Shown: positions 53,558 through 62,980 of the stretch, one piece after another | How the letters are laid out: each line of letters opens with the position of its first letter | Numbering within the stretch: the first letter of the stretch is position 1 | From: JALOAF01 sp964609035 | GTDB lineage: Bacteria > Patescibacteriota > Gracilibacteria > Absconditabacterales > Absconditicoccaceae | Direction of reading: 5' to 3' | Length of the DNA stretch: 64,000 nt | Assembly (NCBI GenBank): GCA_964609035.1 | Contig: CAZSQL010000001.1 | Location: 1 to 64,000, forward strand | Program-made: the position numbers and the translations under genes | The notes under the pieces: model-generated | The model's input: only the letters and a program-made list of their open reading frames with translations | Databases searched by the model: none | What the model was told of the DNA's origin: nothing

Positions 53558-54128
53558 ATTGTCAGACTATCACTTTTGATGTGCTTATGACAATTTGTTT
53601 ATCATCTTTTTTGTAAATAAATCATCTTTCAAACTCTTGGATAATTTTTCATTTCATTTTTTTATCTTCAATTGGCATTACAGAAACAGGTTCATGAAGC
53701 ATAGAGTCTGGTTCTAATCAAATAGCTTTTATTTGAAAAATATTTACAGACTCCAGTGTTTTTATAAAATTATCATAAACCAATTGAACTCACTGAGCCA
53801 AAGGATCTGATTTTTTATCTTGAGTAATATTTTCCAAAGATTTTCTTAAATTCTCCACAAAAGGCAAAATCTTTTTGATACTAGAAATTAGTGAACTAAC
53901 TTCCTGTTCTTTTTCTTTTTCTTGAACTTGCTTTTGAAATCTATCAAAATCAAATTTTAAATTTATATAATCACGCTGTGCTTTCATAGCAATCTCAGAC
54001 TGTTCTTGGTATGCTTTTTGTAATTTCTCAATTTCTAAATTTAAATCGTCCTCTTTTTTTGATTCTGTTTTTGATTCATTTTCTTTTTTTGCTTGTTTTA
54101 ATTTTTCTTTTAATTCTTTATCAGACAT
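53556..54128 (-). CDS. grpE: Nucleotide exchange factor GrpE
   Basis: A 190-residue co-chaperone of DnaK. A charged coiled coil (about 1-75) leads into RDYINLKFDFDRFQKQ, then FVENLRKSLEN and the family's beta domain with PDSMLHEPVSVMP. The C-terminus IIQEFERGFIYKKDDKQIV and TSKVIVGQ is typical. TGA glycines lie in the conserved positions (GLEPDS, RGFIYK). The length is normal. No other chaperone gene is in the window. Confidence 0.93.
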
Positions 54129-54129
54129 T

Positions 54130-54243
54130 GTTAAAAAAGTTAAAAAGATAAATAGTTATCAAGTTATCAAGTTTTAAAGTTATCAAGTTTTAGAGTTTAT
54201 CAAGTTTTATAGCTTTTAACTTGATAACTTTAAACTTTCAACT
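54130..54243. repeat. Intergenic repeat-arm hairpin between grpE and the VanY-type gene
   Basis: Three or four near-copies of AGTTATCAAGTTTTA form one arm, and AACTTGATAACTTTAAAC forms the other. The last codons of the VanY-type gene lie within it. Confidence 0.58.
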
Positions 54244-55010
54244 AATTTGTAGTATTGTGCAAAACTTAGATCTTTTTCAAATAATTCTGCTGCCAAGTGT
54301 ATTCAAACGTATCTTCGGTGCCAAACTTCTGGCATTTTACCATCTATTTTGGCTCACTTGCGATATGTATTTATAAATCAATATTTATGTGCATTTTGAT
54401 TTAACCGATCTAAGTATTCTCATCATAAAACATTATATCAATTTTTTGTAGCTAGATGTATATCTACTGCCAGTCATAATTGATGTTCGCTAGCTCATAT
54501 TTTAGCACACCTATTTGAAGAACATCATCATTCAAACAAAGTTGATTGGTCTGAATAAGATCTGTATGCACTTAATAAATAAAATTGTTGATTATTTTGT
54601 AAATAAAAATCTTTTGCCATAGATTCAAATGCTATTTGGGCAGACAATCTAAGATAAGGCCTTCATGCTCTATTTACGATATATTCTGAATCTATTTGTG
54701 ATAAATCTGATGGTACATATTTTATATTATTTAAAACCAAGTCATCTGAAATATATTTTTGTAAAGAATAATCTGAATCAACATCAAAAACTGACTTATA
54801 GTCCTCTTGCAAATCAATTATAGTGTTTTGTAAAACTAAATTTGTCTTTTCATTAAAAAAATTTGTTAGACTTTGTGCATTTTTTACTGAATTTTTATTT
54901 ATAGTGTCTGCTTTTACAAAATTTTGTCGTAAAATAAAAACAAAAAACAACAAACAAATAAGTATAAGTATATTTCAAAATAATATAACCTTGTTTTTTA
55001 CAAAACTCAT
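54216..55010 (-). CDS. VanY-type D-Ala-D-Ala carboxypeptidase, membrane anchored
   Basis: A 264-residue peptidase M15B that trims peptidoglycan stem peptides outside the membrane. One N-terminal helix (about 9-32) anchors it. Catalytic motifs are SAYRSYSDQ near 145, GASEHQLGLAVDI near 168 (zinc ligands His and Asp) and EVWHRRYVGIHLA near 230, where the usual motif is WHxRYV. The last residues are encoded by the repeat-arm hairpin, so the exact C-terminus may drift. It is followed on the same strand by grpE after the repeat. Confidence 0.88.
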
Positions 55011-55024
55011 ATTCAGTAAGATTT

Positions 55025-57169
55025 TTATATAAATATATCTCTAGCTTTTGCTCATTCTTGTGGTCATATAATTCATCTATCTTCTAGCTCATCCATTATT
55101 CTAGCTGCTCTTGCAAATCAGACATTTAGTTTTCTTTGTAAAAGTGTTGCAGATGCTTTTCTGGTTTCTGCGATTACCTGTATAGCTTGTTCAATAAGTT
55201 CTTCATCAGATCATCATGATCATCCAGAAAAAGATCAAGAGGCTGTTTCTATTTTACTTTCTAATGCTTTTATAATATCTGGATTGTATATATCATCTTC
55301 TGACAATCATCTCATATACTTATCTTTTAATGTCTCTACTACCAATTCTATTTCAGATGTTTCTACAAATGGAGCTTGTATCCTAATCGGTCGTTTTGTA
55401 TTTGGATCTATATAAAGCATATCTCATCTTCACACTAAATCTTCTGCTCATTTTCTTCATAAAATTGTCCTGGAATCAATCTCGGAAACTACTCAAAAAG
55501 CGATTCTAGTAGGCATATTGGCTTTGATAAGTCATGTAATTACATTTACAGATGGCCTTTGTGTGGCTACTATAAGATGTATTCAAATTGCACGAGCTTT
55601 TTGAGCTATACGAGTAATACACGTCTCTACTTCTTTTTTGTTTTTGTGCATCATCATATCTGCTAGTTCATCTATCACAAATACTATACGATACATTTTA
55701 TCTCACATTACTTTTTGATTGTATTCTACAATATTTTTTACTCTTTTATCTTTTAATAATCAATATCTTCTTTCCATTTCATCTACTGCTCGCTTTAATA
55801 ATTTTAATGCTTTTTCTGGATCACTAACTATAGGTCAAAGCATATATGGCAATCCAGAATACAATTCAAGTTCTACTTGCTTGGGATCAACCATCAAAAA
55901 CTTCAACTCAGACGGAGAATTTTGATACATTAGAGACAAAATAAAATCGTTTACTCATACAGATTTACCAGATCAAGTAGCTCAAGCAACCAGTAAGTGA
56001 GGCATTTCTTCAAGCGTTTTTGTGATAATCGATCCGTCTATTTGTTTTCATAAAGTTAAATTTGTGCTAGATTTTGACATTTGAGTTTGAAATTCTTTAG
56101 AATTCAAAATGTCTCAAACCCTTACCATTGTCGGCTTTTGATTTGGCAATTGAATACCTACAGAGTCAGTTCATGGTATGGGAGCTATAATTCTCAATGA
56201 TTTTGATTTTAAAGACAATTTAATATCGTTTACCAATGATTCTATTTTAGCAATTGCTATACCAGCTTCAGGTTTTATCCTAATTTGAACTATAGATGGT
56301 CCTATATCAAATCATTCAATACTAATAGCCACATTAAACTCCATAAGTTTATCTTGTAATGATTTTGCTTTCTCCATAAGAAATTTTTCATCAATAGTTG
56401 TGACTTCTCAAATATTTGACTTGAGTATAGATATGTCAAATGTTGGCTTGTCTCAAGAAAATTTAATCGTTGGTCTTGGTCTCTTTTCCTCTATTTTTTC
56501 TTCTACTTTTTGCTTTATGATATTTTTTATAAAAGAATTTGTTATTGGCTTATTTATTTCATTTTTGGTTTCATTTATCTTTTTGGCTATATCGTCTGTA
56601 GTTTGTCTCTCTATTTTAATATCTCATTTTGAATAATTAGATTGAGATTTTGGCTTATCATATTTTTCTAATTTTAGATTTATTTTTGGAAGAGAAAAGT
56701 TGAAAGTATATAAAACTCGTATAACACTACAGACCAAAAGTATAATAACAAAAGATTTTACTGCTGTCGCTTGAGATCAAAACATTAAATTTAATATTTC
56801 AATAAGGGGCCAAGACAAATATCATCAAAATGATTGATATTTAGAAACATCCCCATCTATTATAGGAAAATTTAAAATTCCTGATATAAGCATCATAATA
56901 ATTAAAAATTGTTTTATAAGAAGATTCATTAAGTATCCTTTATACAAAATCAATATTCCAACAAGTATCGATAATCAAAAAAATATATTTAATCATATCT
57001 CACCAAAAGCTATGCTAGCATAGTTGGTTAGTATATCAAAAACTGGTGATCATTTAGCTAAATACAAAGAAAAAAAATACAATCATCAAAGTATAATCAT
57101 AGCAACTCACAACCTATATTTGCTTAGAACCAAGGTTTTTTTGGATCTTTTATATCTTCTTCTAGCCAA
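55025..57169 (-). CDS. ftsK: DNA translocase FtsK
   Basis: A 714-residue septal DNA pump. Four N-terminal hydrophobic helices (about 15-165) anchor it, and a linker follows. The motor has alpha/beta domains with EAGIAIAKIESLVNDI, Walker A VAGATGSGKSVGVN (about 398), IDELADMMM and ATQRPSVNVITG. The C-terminal gamma winged helix is present (LLQRKLNVGFARAARIMDELE). Frame and context demand a TTG start giving MARRRYKRSKK, as there is no in-frame ATG until within the first helix. TGA is used in several helices. Confidence 0.94.
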
Positions 57170-57527
57170 AACAAAAATTTTTAAATAATAAAAACATTTA
57201 TTTACAAACCAATGATTTTACATTAGAGATTTTATTAGTTTTTTCAACTAAAAACTAATTTTATACCGAACCGCATTAAAAATCTTTAATCTATTCCCCC
57301 GCAACACTGCGGGGTAGAGCTAAAAGTTTCTAATATCTGTCGGTATAAACCTGCCTGCCGCAGGCAAGTTCGACGTTTTAAAAATTTCAATTTTTCATGG
57401 CGCATCATTATAAATTATTTGTCATAATGTGCTAATTCAAGATGTAGAATAGCGAATTTATGGCATAAAAATTTTTTTAAATATGACACATACTTTACAA
57501 ATACTGTATTACTAGAAAATTACTTGA
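57170..57527. other. Non-coding gap with repeat copy C
   Basis: Contains repeat copy C (57260-57411). The remainder is AT-rich, without ORF or clear terminator. Confidence 0.6.
57260..57411. repeat. Dispersed repeat, copy C
   Basis: TTTATACCGAACCGCATTA ... CATGGCGCATCATTATAA shares the left end and the CCTGCCTGCCGCAGGCAAG palindrome with copies A and B. Its right end is altered (CGCATCATTATAA). Confidence 0.75.
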
Positions 57528-57983
57528 TTAAACTGATCAAGATTTATTGTTGGTAGTTTGTTTAATATTGAAACAATTTATGGATACATTGCCACTTCAT
57601 GTAAAATCTAAATCTTCATCTAATTCCCAAGATCAAAGAATATGACAAGAAATATCTTTTTTAGAATATCAAACCAAACTTCATAGCATCCCATCTGCCA
57701 TATTGTATATATCTGAAGTCCATCAATTTAACTCAAAATAAGATTGTATATTTTTATGCAAATCAAATCATCCAGAAATGCTTGTAGAATACGATGAATA
57801 ACTTTTTGTTCAATCCAAAGAATATCGATCAATGCTGTCAGACTTTGTATCTGAACACATTAAATTTAATTCTGAACAAAATTTCTGTAAAAAACCCTGA
57901 ACATCATTTGTTTGTGAACAAGCAGACAAGCAGATAGAAACTCATAAAACAAATGAAAATAAAAAAAGTTTACTTTTTATCAT
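57528..57983 (-). CDS. Predicted lipoprotein of unknown function
   Basis: A 151-residue protein. The start MIKSKLFLFSFVLGVSICLS followed by AC is a signal peptide with a lipobox (LSAC, cysteine at about 22). The rest is polar, rich in Ser, Asp and Asn, with several cysteines and no recognised domain. Its ATG overlaps the end of the upstream gene by 14 bases, so the two are translationally coupled. It should sit on the outer face of the membrane. Glycines include TGA. Confidence 0.75.
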
Positions 57984-58986
57984 TATTATTTTTGCAACAA
58001 CATAAATCTAATTTTTCACGATTAAGATAAATTAGAGTATCCATGTCATCTGGTTCTCGTTCTTTTTGAAAAGTATCTAATTTGTCTGAATAATGAAATG
58101 GGACTATATAATTATTTGTATATTCTCTATATTTTCTATTAAAAACTTCCATAAAGTGACCATTTTTTACTACCTGAGATATCACAAATATATCGTTTCC
58201 TATACATCATTGTTCTTCCAACCAAGAAAAAAATAATGTAGAATAAAACTCTAGTGTCTCTATAACTAAGTTTTCTGCTAGAGTATTTTCTTGTATTTCA
58301 TTGTAATCCTTATACCAATATTGATAAATTCAATTATCCTTATACATTTGTTTAAGTGAATTTAGTCATAAATTTATGACATTTACAGATTCATAAAAAC
58401 TGTTTGTTATTTTTATGATTTTAGCTGTGGATTCTGTAATATATAAAAGCAAAAAATTTTCTCTTTTTAATGAATTTCTAAGAAATAATGTAGTATGAAA
58501 TGATTGTGGCAAAATTTTTATATTATCGTTTTCTCTTACTTTTCAATAACAAGAATTAAATGTATTCAAAGTTTTTGTATCTATATATATAATATACAAT
58601 CTAAAAAACAATTGGCCAGACTCTCATATAATATATTTTTTTTGTTCTCAATTTACAAAGATACTATCTATATATGTAGTAAGAAATTTTCATCAAACTC
58701 ACTGATCAAATTCAATTTTATCCATCTTATCTTGAGTAATTTCTTGTAACTTTTGTATAGAAAAATTATCCTCAATATCCAAAAAAATATCAAATCTAAA
58801 AAAAGAAAATCTGCTTTCATCAAGCAAAAATGTGTGTTGAATTTTTTGTTCATCAAATGACCTATCGATTATCTTAGAAAAAGTGTCATGCAATATGTGT
58901 TGCTGAATTTTTTCTCATTCTTGTATTTTATATACTCCAAATCTAGGATAAGATTCAGATAAATATTCATATCGCACCTTTAACAT
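57970..58986 (-). CDS. Unknown 338-residue protein
   Basis: Not recognised. It is a soluble, mixed alpha/beta protein (ITESTAKIIKITNSFYESV; VVKNGHFMEVFNRKYREY) with several aromatic residues and a Lys-rich tail that follows a CCC cluster. No membrane segment is seen. It overlaps the lipoprotein start by 14 bases and lies downstream of the topA repeat gap. A role in envelope assembly is possible from that coupling, but nothing in the sequence proves it. Confidence 0.72.
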
Positions 58987-58997
58987 AAAGAGAAGAT

Positions 58998-59175
58998 TAT
59001 AGTTAAAAAGTTATGTTTCAAAGGCCGCAAAGTTACAAAGGTTGCAAAGTTACAGGGGTTGCAAAGGTTGCAAGGGCCATGCTCTTTGCAACCCATTGCA
59101 ACCTATTGCAACCCATTGTAACCTGTTGAAACCCATTGAAACCTTTTGAAACCTATTGAAACATTGTAACCTTTT
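58998..59175. repeat. Tandem-repeat arm hairpin after topA
   Basis: The left arm repeats AAAGGTTGCAAAGTTAC with variants. The right arm repeats TTGCAACCCA and TTGAAACC, its complement. Together they can fold into one long imperfect hairpin between the topA stop (59183) and the unknown gene start (58986). Units differ from each other by one or two bases. Confidence 0.7.
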
Positions 59176-59182
59176 GCATTTT

Positions 59183-61462
59183 TTACCTTTTCCCAATTAT
59201 TGCTATACAATCTTCCAAATTAAGATCTGTAGCATCTTTTCATCATTTTGGTATTTTATAATTTTTTTTGTCAAATTTAATATAAGGTCAGTATGCTCCA
59301 TTTAAAACTTCTATTTTTTTGCCATCATGCTCAAATTCGTGAATATATTTTTTTGACTCAAATTCTAACTTAGATTTAATTAATTCTATAGATTGTTCTA
59401 ATGTGATAGACATAGGATCTAATTCGGAAGTTTTTGGTATAGACACAAATAAATTTTTATATTTTATATATGGACCAAATCTTCATATAGCAGCTATAAC
59501 TATTTCTCATTCATACTCACCAACTTCTCTTGGAAGCTTGAAGCAATCAAGTGCTTGATCCAAAGTAATTGTCTCCATGGTTTTGTCTGCAGGAATATTT
59601 GCAAATTTTTTATCTTCATCTTCTGCTGATCATATCTGAATTAATGGTCAAAATCTACCTATTCTAACTATTACAGGTTTTCAAGTTTTGGGATCTTTTC
59701 ACAAAACTTTTTCACCACTAGCTCTATCAGCTCACTCTGCTTTACTTACTTCTGTATGAAATGGTCAATAAAATTCATGAAGCATTTTAACTCGTTTGAG
59801 ATCTCAAGATGCTATATGATCAAATTGTTCTTCTACAGATGCAGTAAAATTATAGTCCATAATATCTTTGAAATTTTCTATCAAAAAATCTGTAACTGTC
59901 CTACCAATATCAGTAGGAAATAATTTATTTTTTTCTACTCAAGTATTTTGAGACTTTGTTTCATGTAAAATATTATTACTTTTTAAAGTTAGCTCTGAAT
60001 AGTCAATTTTTTCTCAAGTTCTACTATCCAAAGTGACATATCATCTTTTTTGTATAGTAGAAATTGTAGGCGCATAAGTAGATGGACGCCCAATTCACTT
60101 TTTTTCTAATTCTTTTACCAAACTAGCTTCAGTATATCTTGGTGGATGTTTTTTAAATTTTTCTGTACTGACAATTTTTTGCATATCTAATTTCTCTCAT
60201 TTTTCTAACTTTGGCAACATTGAATTTTTTTCTTCACCTTCATCATCATTTGATTCTATATAAACTTTTAGGAATCAATCGAATTTAACCACTTCTCATT
60301 CCGCTATAAACTTATTTTTACTATTTGAAATATCTATTATAGCTTTTGTTTTTTCAATTTTCGCAGGAGACATTTGAGATGCTATTGTCCTTTTTCGTAT
60401 CAAATCATATAATTTTTTTTGTGAAGCATCAGCTCAAGCTGTTGTATTTTCCATATGAGTTGGTCTAATACATTCATGTGCTTCTTGTGCTCATTTTGAT
60501 TTCGATTTATATGAGGTAGGATTTGAATATTCTTTTCAATAATTTTTGATAATCTCTGATTGAGCAGCAGCAATTGCATCTTGAGACAAGTTTACAGAAT
60601 CAGTTCTCATATAGGTAATATGTCATGCTTCATATAATTTTTGAGCAACCTGCATGGTACGAGAAACCGAAAATCATAACTTTCTACTCGCCTCTTGTTG
60701 TAATGTAGAAGTAGTAAAAGGAGCTGATGGAGTTTTTTTTCAAGGTTTGGTTTCTATGCTAGAAATCTGAAATTCTGAACTTTTACAATTTTCCAAAAAT
60801 TTCTTTACGTCATCAATATTTGGGAAATCAACATCTAGTGTGGCATTAAAATCTTGTTTTGATTGTCAGACAAAATTTCAAATAGTTTTAAAGAAGTTTG
60901 CAGATTTAAACTTTTCTATCTCTCTTTCTCTCTCAACTATCAAACGAACAGCTACTGATTGGACTCTACCAGCAGAAAGTCATCTAGACACTTTTTTCCA
61001 AAGTACAGGAGAAAGTTCGAATCACACAAGGCGATCTAAAATTCTTCTAGCTTGTTGTGCGTCTACCAAATTCATATCTATAGTTCTAGGATTGGCTACT
61101 GCATGCTCTATAGCTTTTTTTGTAATCTCATGAAAAACTATCCTAGCTGTTTTTTTTATATCAAGTCATAATTCATTGGCAACATGTCGTCATATGGCTT
61201 CTCATTCACGATCTTCATCCGTCGCAATCCAGACTTTATCAGCTTGTTTGGCATATTTTTTTAAATCTGCTATAGTTTTTTTCTTTTCTGGAGTTACTTC
61301 ATATTCTGGTTTGAAATCATTTTGTACATCTACTCATAGTTTTTTTTGGGGAAGATCTACTACATGTCAGTATGATGCTTTTACCTCAAAATCACTTCCA
61401 AGTATTTTTTTGATAGTTTCGGATTTAGCGGGAGACTCCACTATAACTAGATTTTTTGCCAT
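59183..61462 (-). CDS. topA: DNA topoisomerase I
   Basis: A 759-residue type IA topoisomerase that relaxes negative supercoils. The Toprim part is KNLVIVESPAKSETIKKIL with IATDEDREGEA near 75. The active-site region has ITYMRTDSVNLS near 290 (catalytic Tyr). LWKKVSRGLSAGRVQSVA and GIGRPSTYAPTI are further landmarks. The C-terminus holds the family's small KTGKPVIVRIGRFGPL/IRFGPYIKY repeat modules instead of zinc fingers. TGA is used for conserved glycines (GRVQS). It stops at TAA 59183. Confidence 0.96.
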
Positions 61463-61547
61463 TAGATTTATATTTTGTTATAAATGTTTTTTCACATAAA
61501 TATTGTGTATGTTATGAAAGATAGATTTAATTTCAAGGAAAAGAAAA

Positions 61548-61575
61548 ACTCCTCTAAATTTAAGAGGAGCTCTCT
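61548..61575 (-). terminator. Terminator after the 147-residue foreign gene
   Basis: On the minus strand GCTCCTCTTAAA pairs with TTTAGAGGAG, followed by TTTTTC. It lies about 10 bases past the TAA at 61585. Confidence 0.8.
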
Positions 61576-61584
61576 GAAAAAAAG

Positions 61585-62028
61585 TTACTTTACTTTTGCC
61601 AAAGTATTTACTTCAGCAACCACATTACTCTGACTTTTAATTCTTAAAGTAGCTTCCCATAAACCCATTTTTGCTTTTTTTAGTTCTGCTTCAAAGACAT
61701 ATGAGACATCAAGCTCAAGTTTTTGAATAATTTTACTATTCGTGGTAATTGCAAGCATATTTTCCCATCCAAGCTTTTCTTTTGCAATTCTCGCACCATT
61801 CCAGAGAACATTTAAAGCAAAGATAACGTCAATGACCATAATTACATGAAAGTGATTAACGTGATTTCTGGTTTTTAATGTAGGATCACTGCTTGGAAAT
61901 AGATATTTACCAATCATTTTAACACTTTCTTCGTTGTATTCTACAATAATCTCTGACTCTGGGTCAAGATAGTGTGGTGGAGGAGATTTTTCTGAAAAAT
62001 CTTTCCAATTTACGACTTCTTTTTTCAT
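61585..62028 (-). CDS. Unknown 147-residue protein, probably foreign
   Basis: Not firmly recognised. It is a compact alpha/beta protein with NHVNHFHVIMVIDVIFALNV, which recalls the central helix of hot-dog thioesterase/dehydratase folds; that is only a suggestion. The five or so glycines are all GGN and composition is like the other TGA-free genes. It has its own promoter and terminator and an A-rich leader ending AAAAAATT before the ATG. Confidence 0.68.
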   Translation of the reverse strand: MKKEVVNWKDFSEKSPPPHYLDPESEIIVEYNEESVKMIGKYLFPSSDPTLKTRNHVNHFHVIMVIDVIFALNVLWNGARIAKEKLGWENMLAITTNSKIIQKLELDVSYVFEAELKKAKMGLWEATLRIKSQSNVVAEVNTLAKVK

Positions 62029-62055
62029 AATTTTTTGTTTTTATATTTATAAACA

Positions 62056-62084
62056 TATATAACAATAAACAGACAATATATCAA
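62056..62084 (-). promoter_or_regulatory. Promoter of the 147-residue foreign gene
   Basis: On the minus strand TTGATA (62079-62084), 17-base spacer, TATATA (62056-62061), 28 bases before the ATG. Confidence 0.55.
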
Positions 62085-62163
62085 TATATAATTGACTTTT
62101 TATGTTGTTGAAATTCGTCGACAAATCTATAAAATAATATCGTTTATATTACAAAATAAAAAG

Positions 62164-62922
62164 ATGGAGCTGATTGATTTATTGATAAAAAATAATTTTT
62201 CTGAAAAAGAAGCCAAAGTGTATCTATCTTGTTTGGAGCTTAAAATAGCAAATGCAAGCACTATTGCTAGATATTCCAAAGAAAAAAGATCTACTGTTTA
62301 CAGTATACTCAAAGAATTAAAAAAGAAATGAATAATAAATGAGATAAATAAAAATAAAATCGCCACATACTCTGCTGTTTCCCCAGACCATATAGCCAAA
62401 AAATTAGAAGATAATTTTAAGAATTTTCAATCTTTACTCCCCGCATTTAGCGCTTTTACTGAAAAGTTTGGCATTTCTCCAAAAGTTGAATTTTTTGAAT
62501 GATTGGAATGAATAAAAAATATCTACGACAATATTTTAAGTTCACAAGTAGAAATTTGTGCTTTTTTATGAACATCTCAATTTCCCAAATTTATATCAAA
62601 TTATTTGGAAACTAAATTTTTTCCTGAAAAGATCAAAAAAAATATCTTTTCTAAAACCTTATTATCTGACAATCCGATAAACAGAAAAAATATAAAAAAA
62701 ATCTCTAGCAAAAAATACAAGAGAGAACGAAAAATAACAAAATGATTAACTTTTATGGAAAATATAATAATAAATATATATTGACCAAACAAAGTTATGA
62801 TAGCTGTTTTTACAGAAAAAGAACCATTTGGACTAGTAATGTCTAGCTACTATCTTTATGAGACACTTTTAAGTATTTTCAATTTTATTTGGGATAGTGA
62901 CAAAACTATAGACTTGAAATAA
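62164..62922 (+). CDS. TrmB-family transcriptional regulator
   Basis: A 252-residue DNA-binding protein. Residues about 1-75 form a winged helix of the TrmB type: LLIKNNFSEKEAKVYLSCLE, then IARYSKEKRSTVYSILKELK. The C-terminal two thirds are the family's effector-binding part (VEFFEGLEGIKNIYDNILSS, TLLSDNPINRKN). In archaea and CPR these proteins sense sugars; no ligand can be deduced here. It sits ahead of the phosphodiester glycosidase gene. Confidence 0.82.
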
Positions 62923-62980
62923 ATAAAAATATATTTAAATAAACTTTATATGACACGCTTTTATTTAATAAAAAATTTTT

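Noticed and set aside
58998..59175. CRISPR array
   Set aside because: Units are short, adjacent and variable, without regular unique spacers; the two halves are complementary, so it is a hairpin.
106..62000. Mass pseudogenisation: most genes appear split by in-frame TGA
   Set aside because: TGA falls at conserved glycine positions in motifs of many families and frames resume unchanged, which is recoding, not decay.
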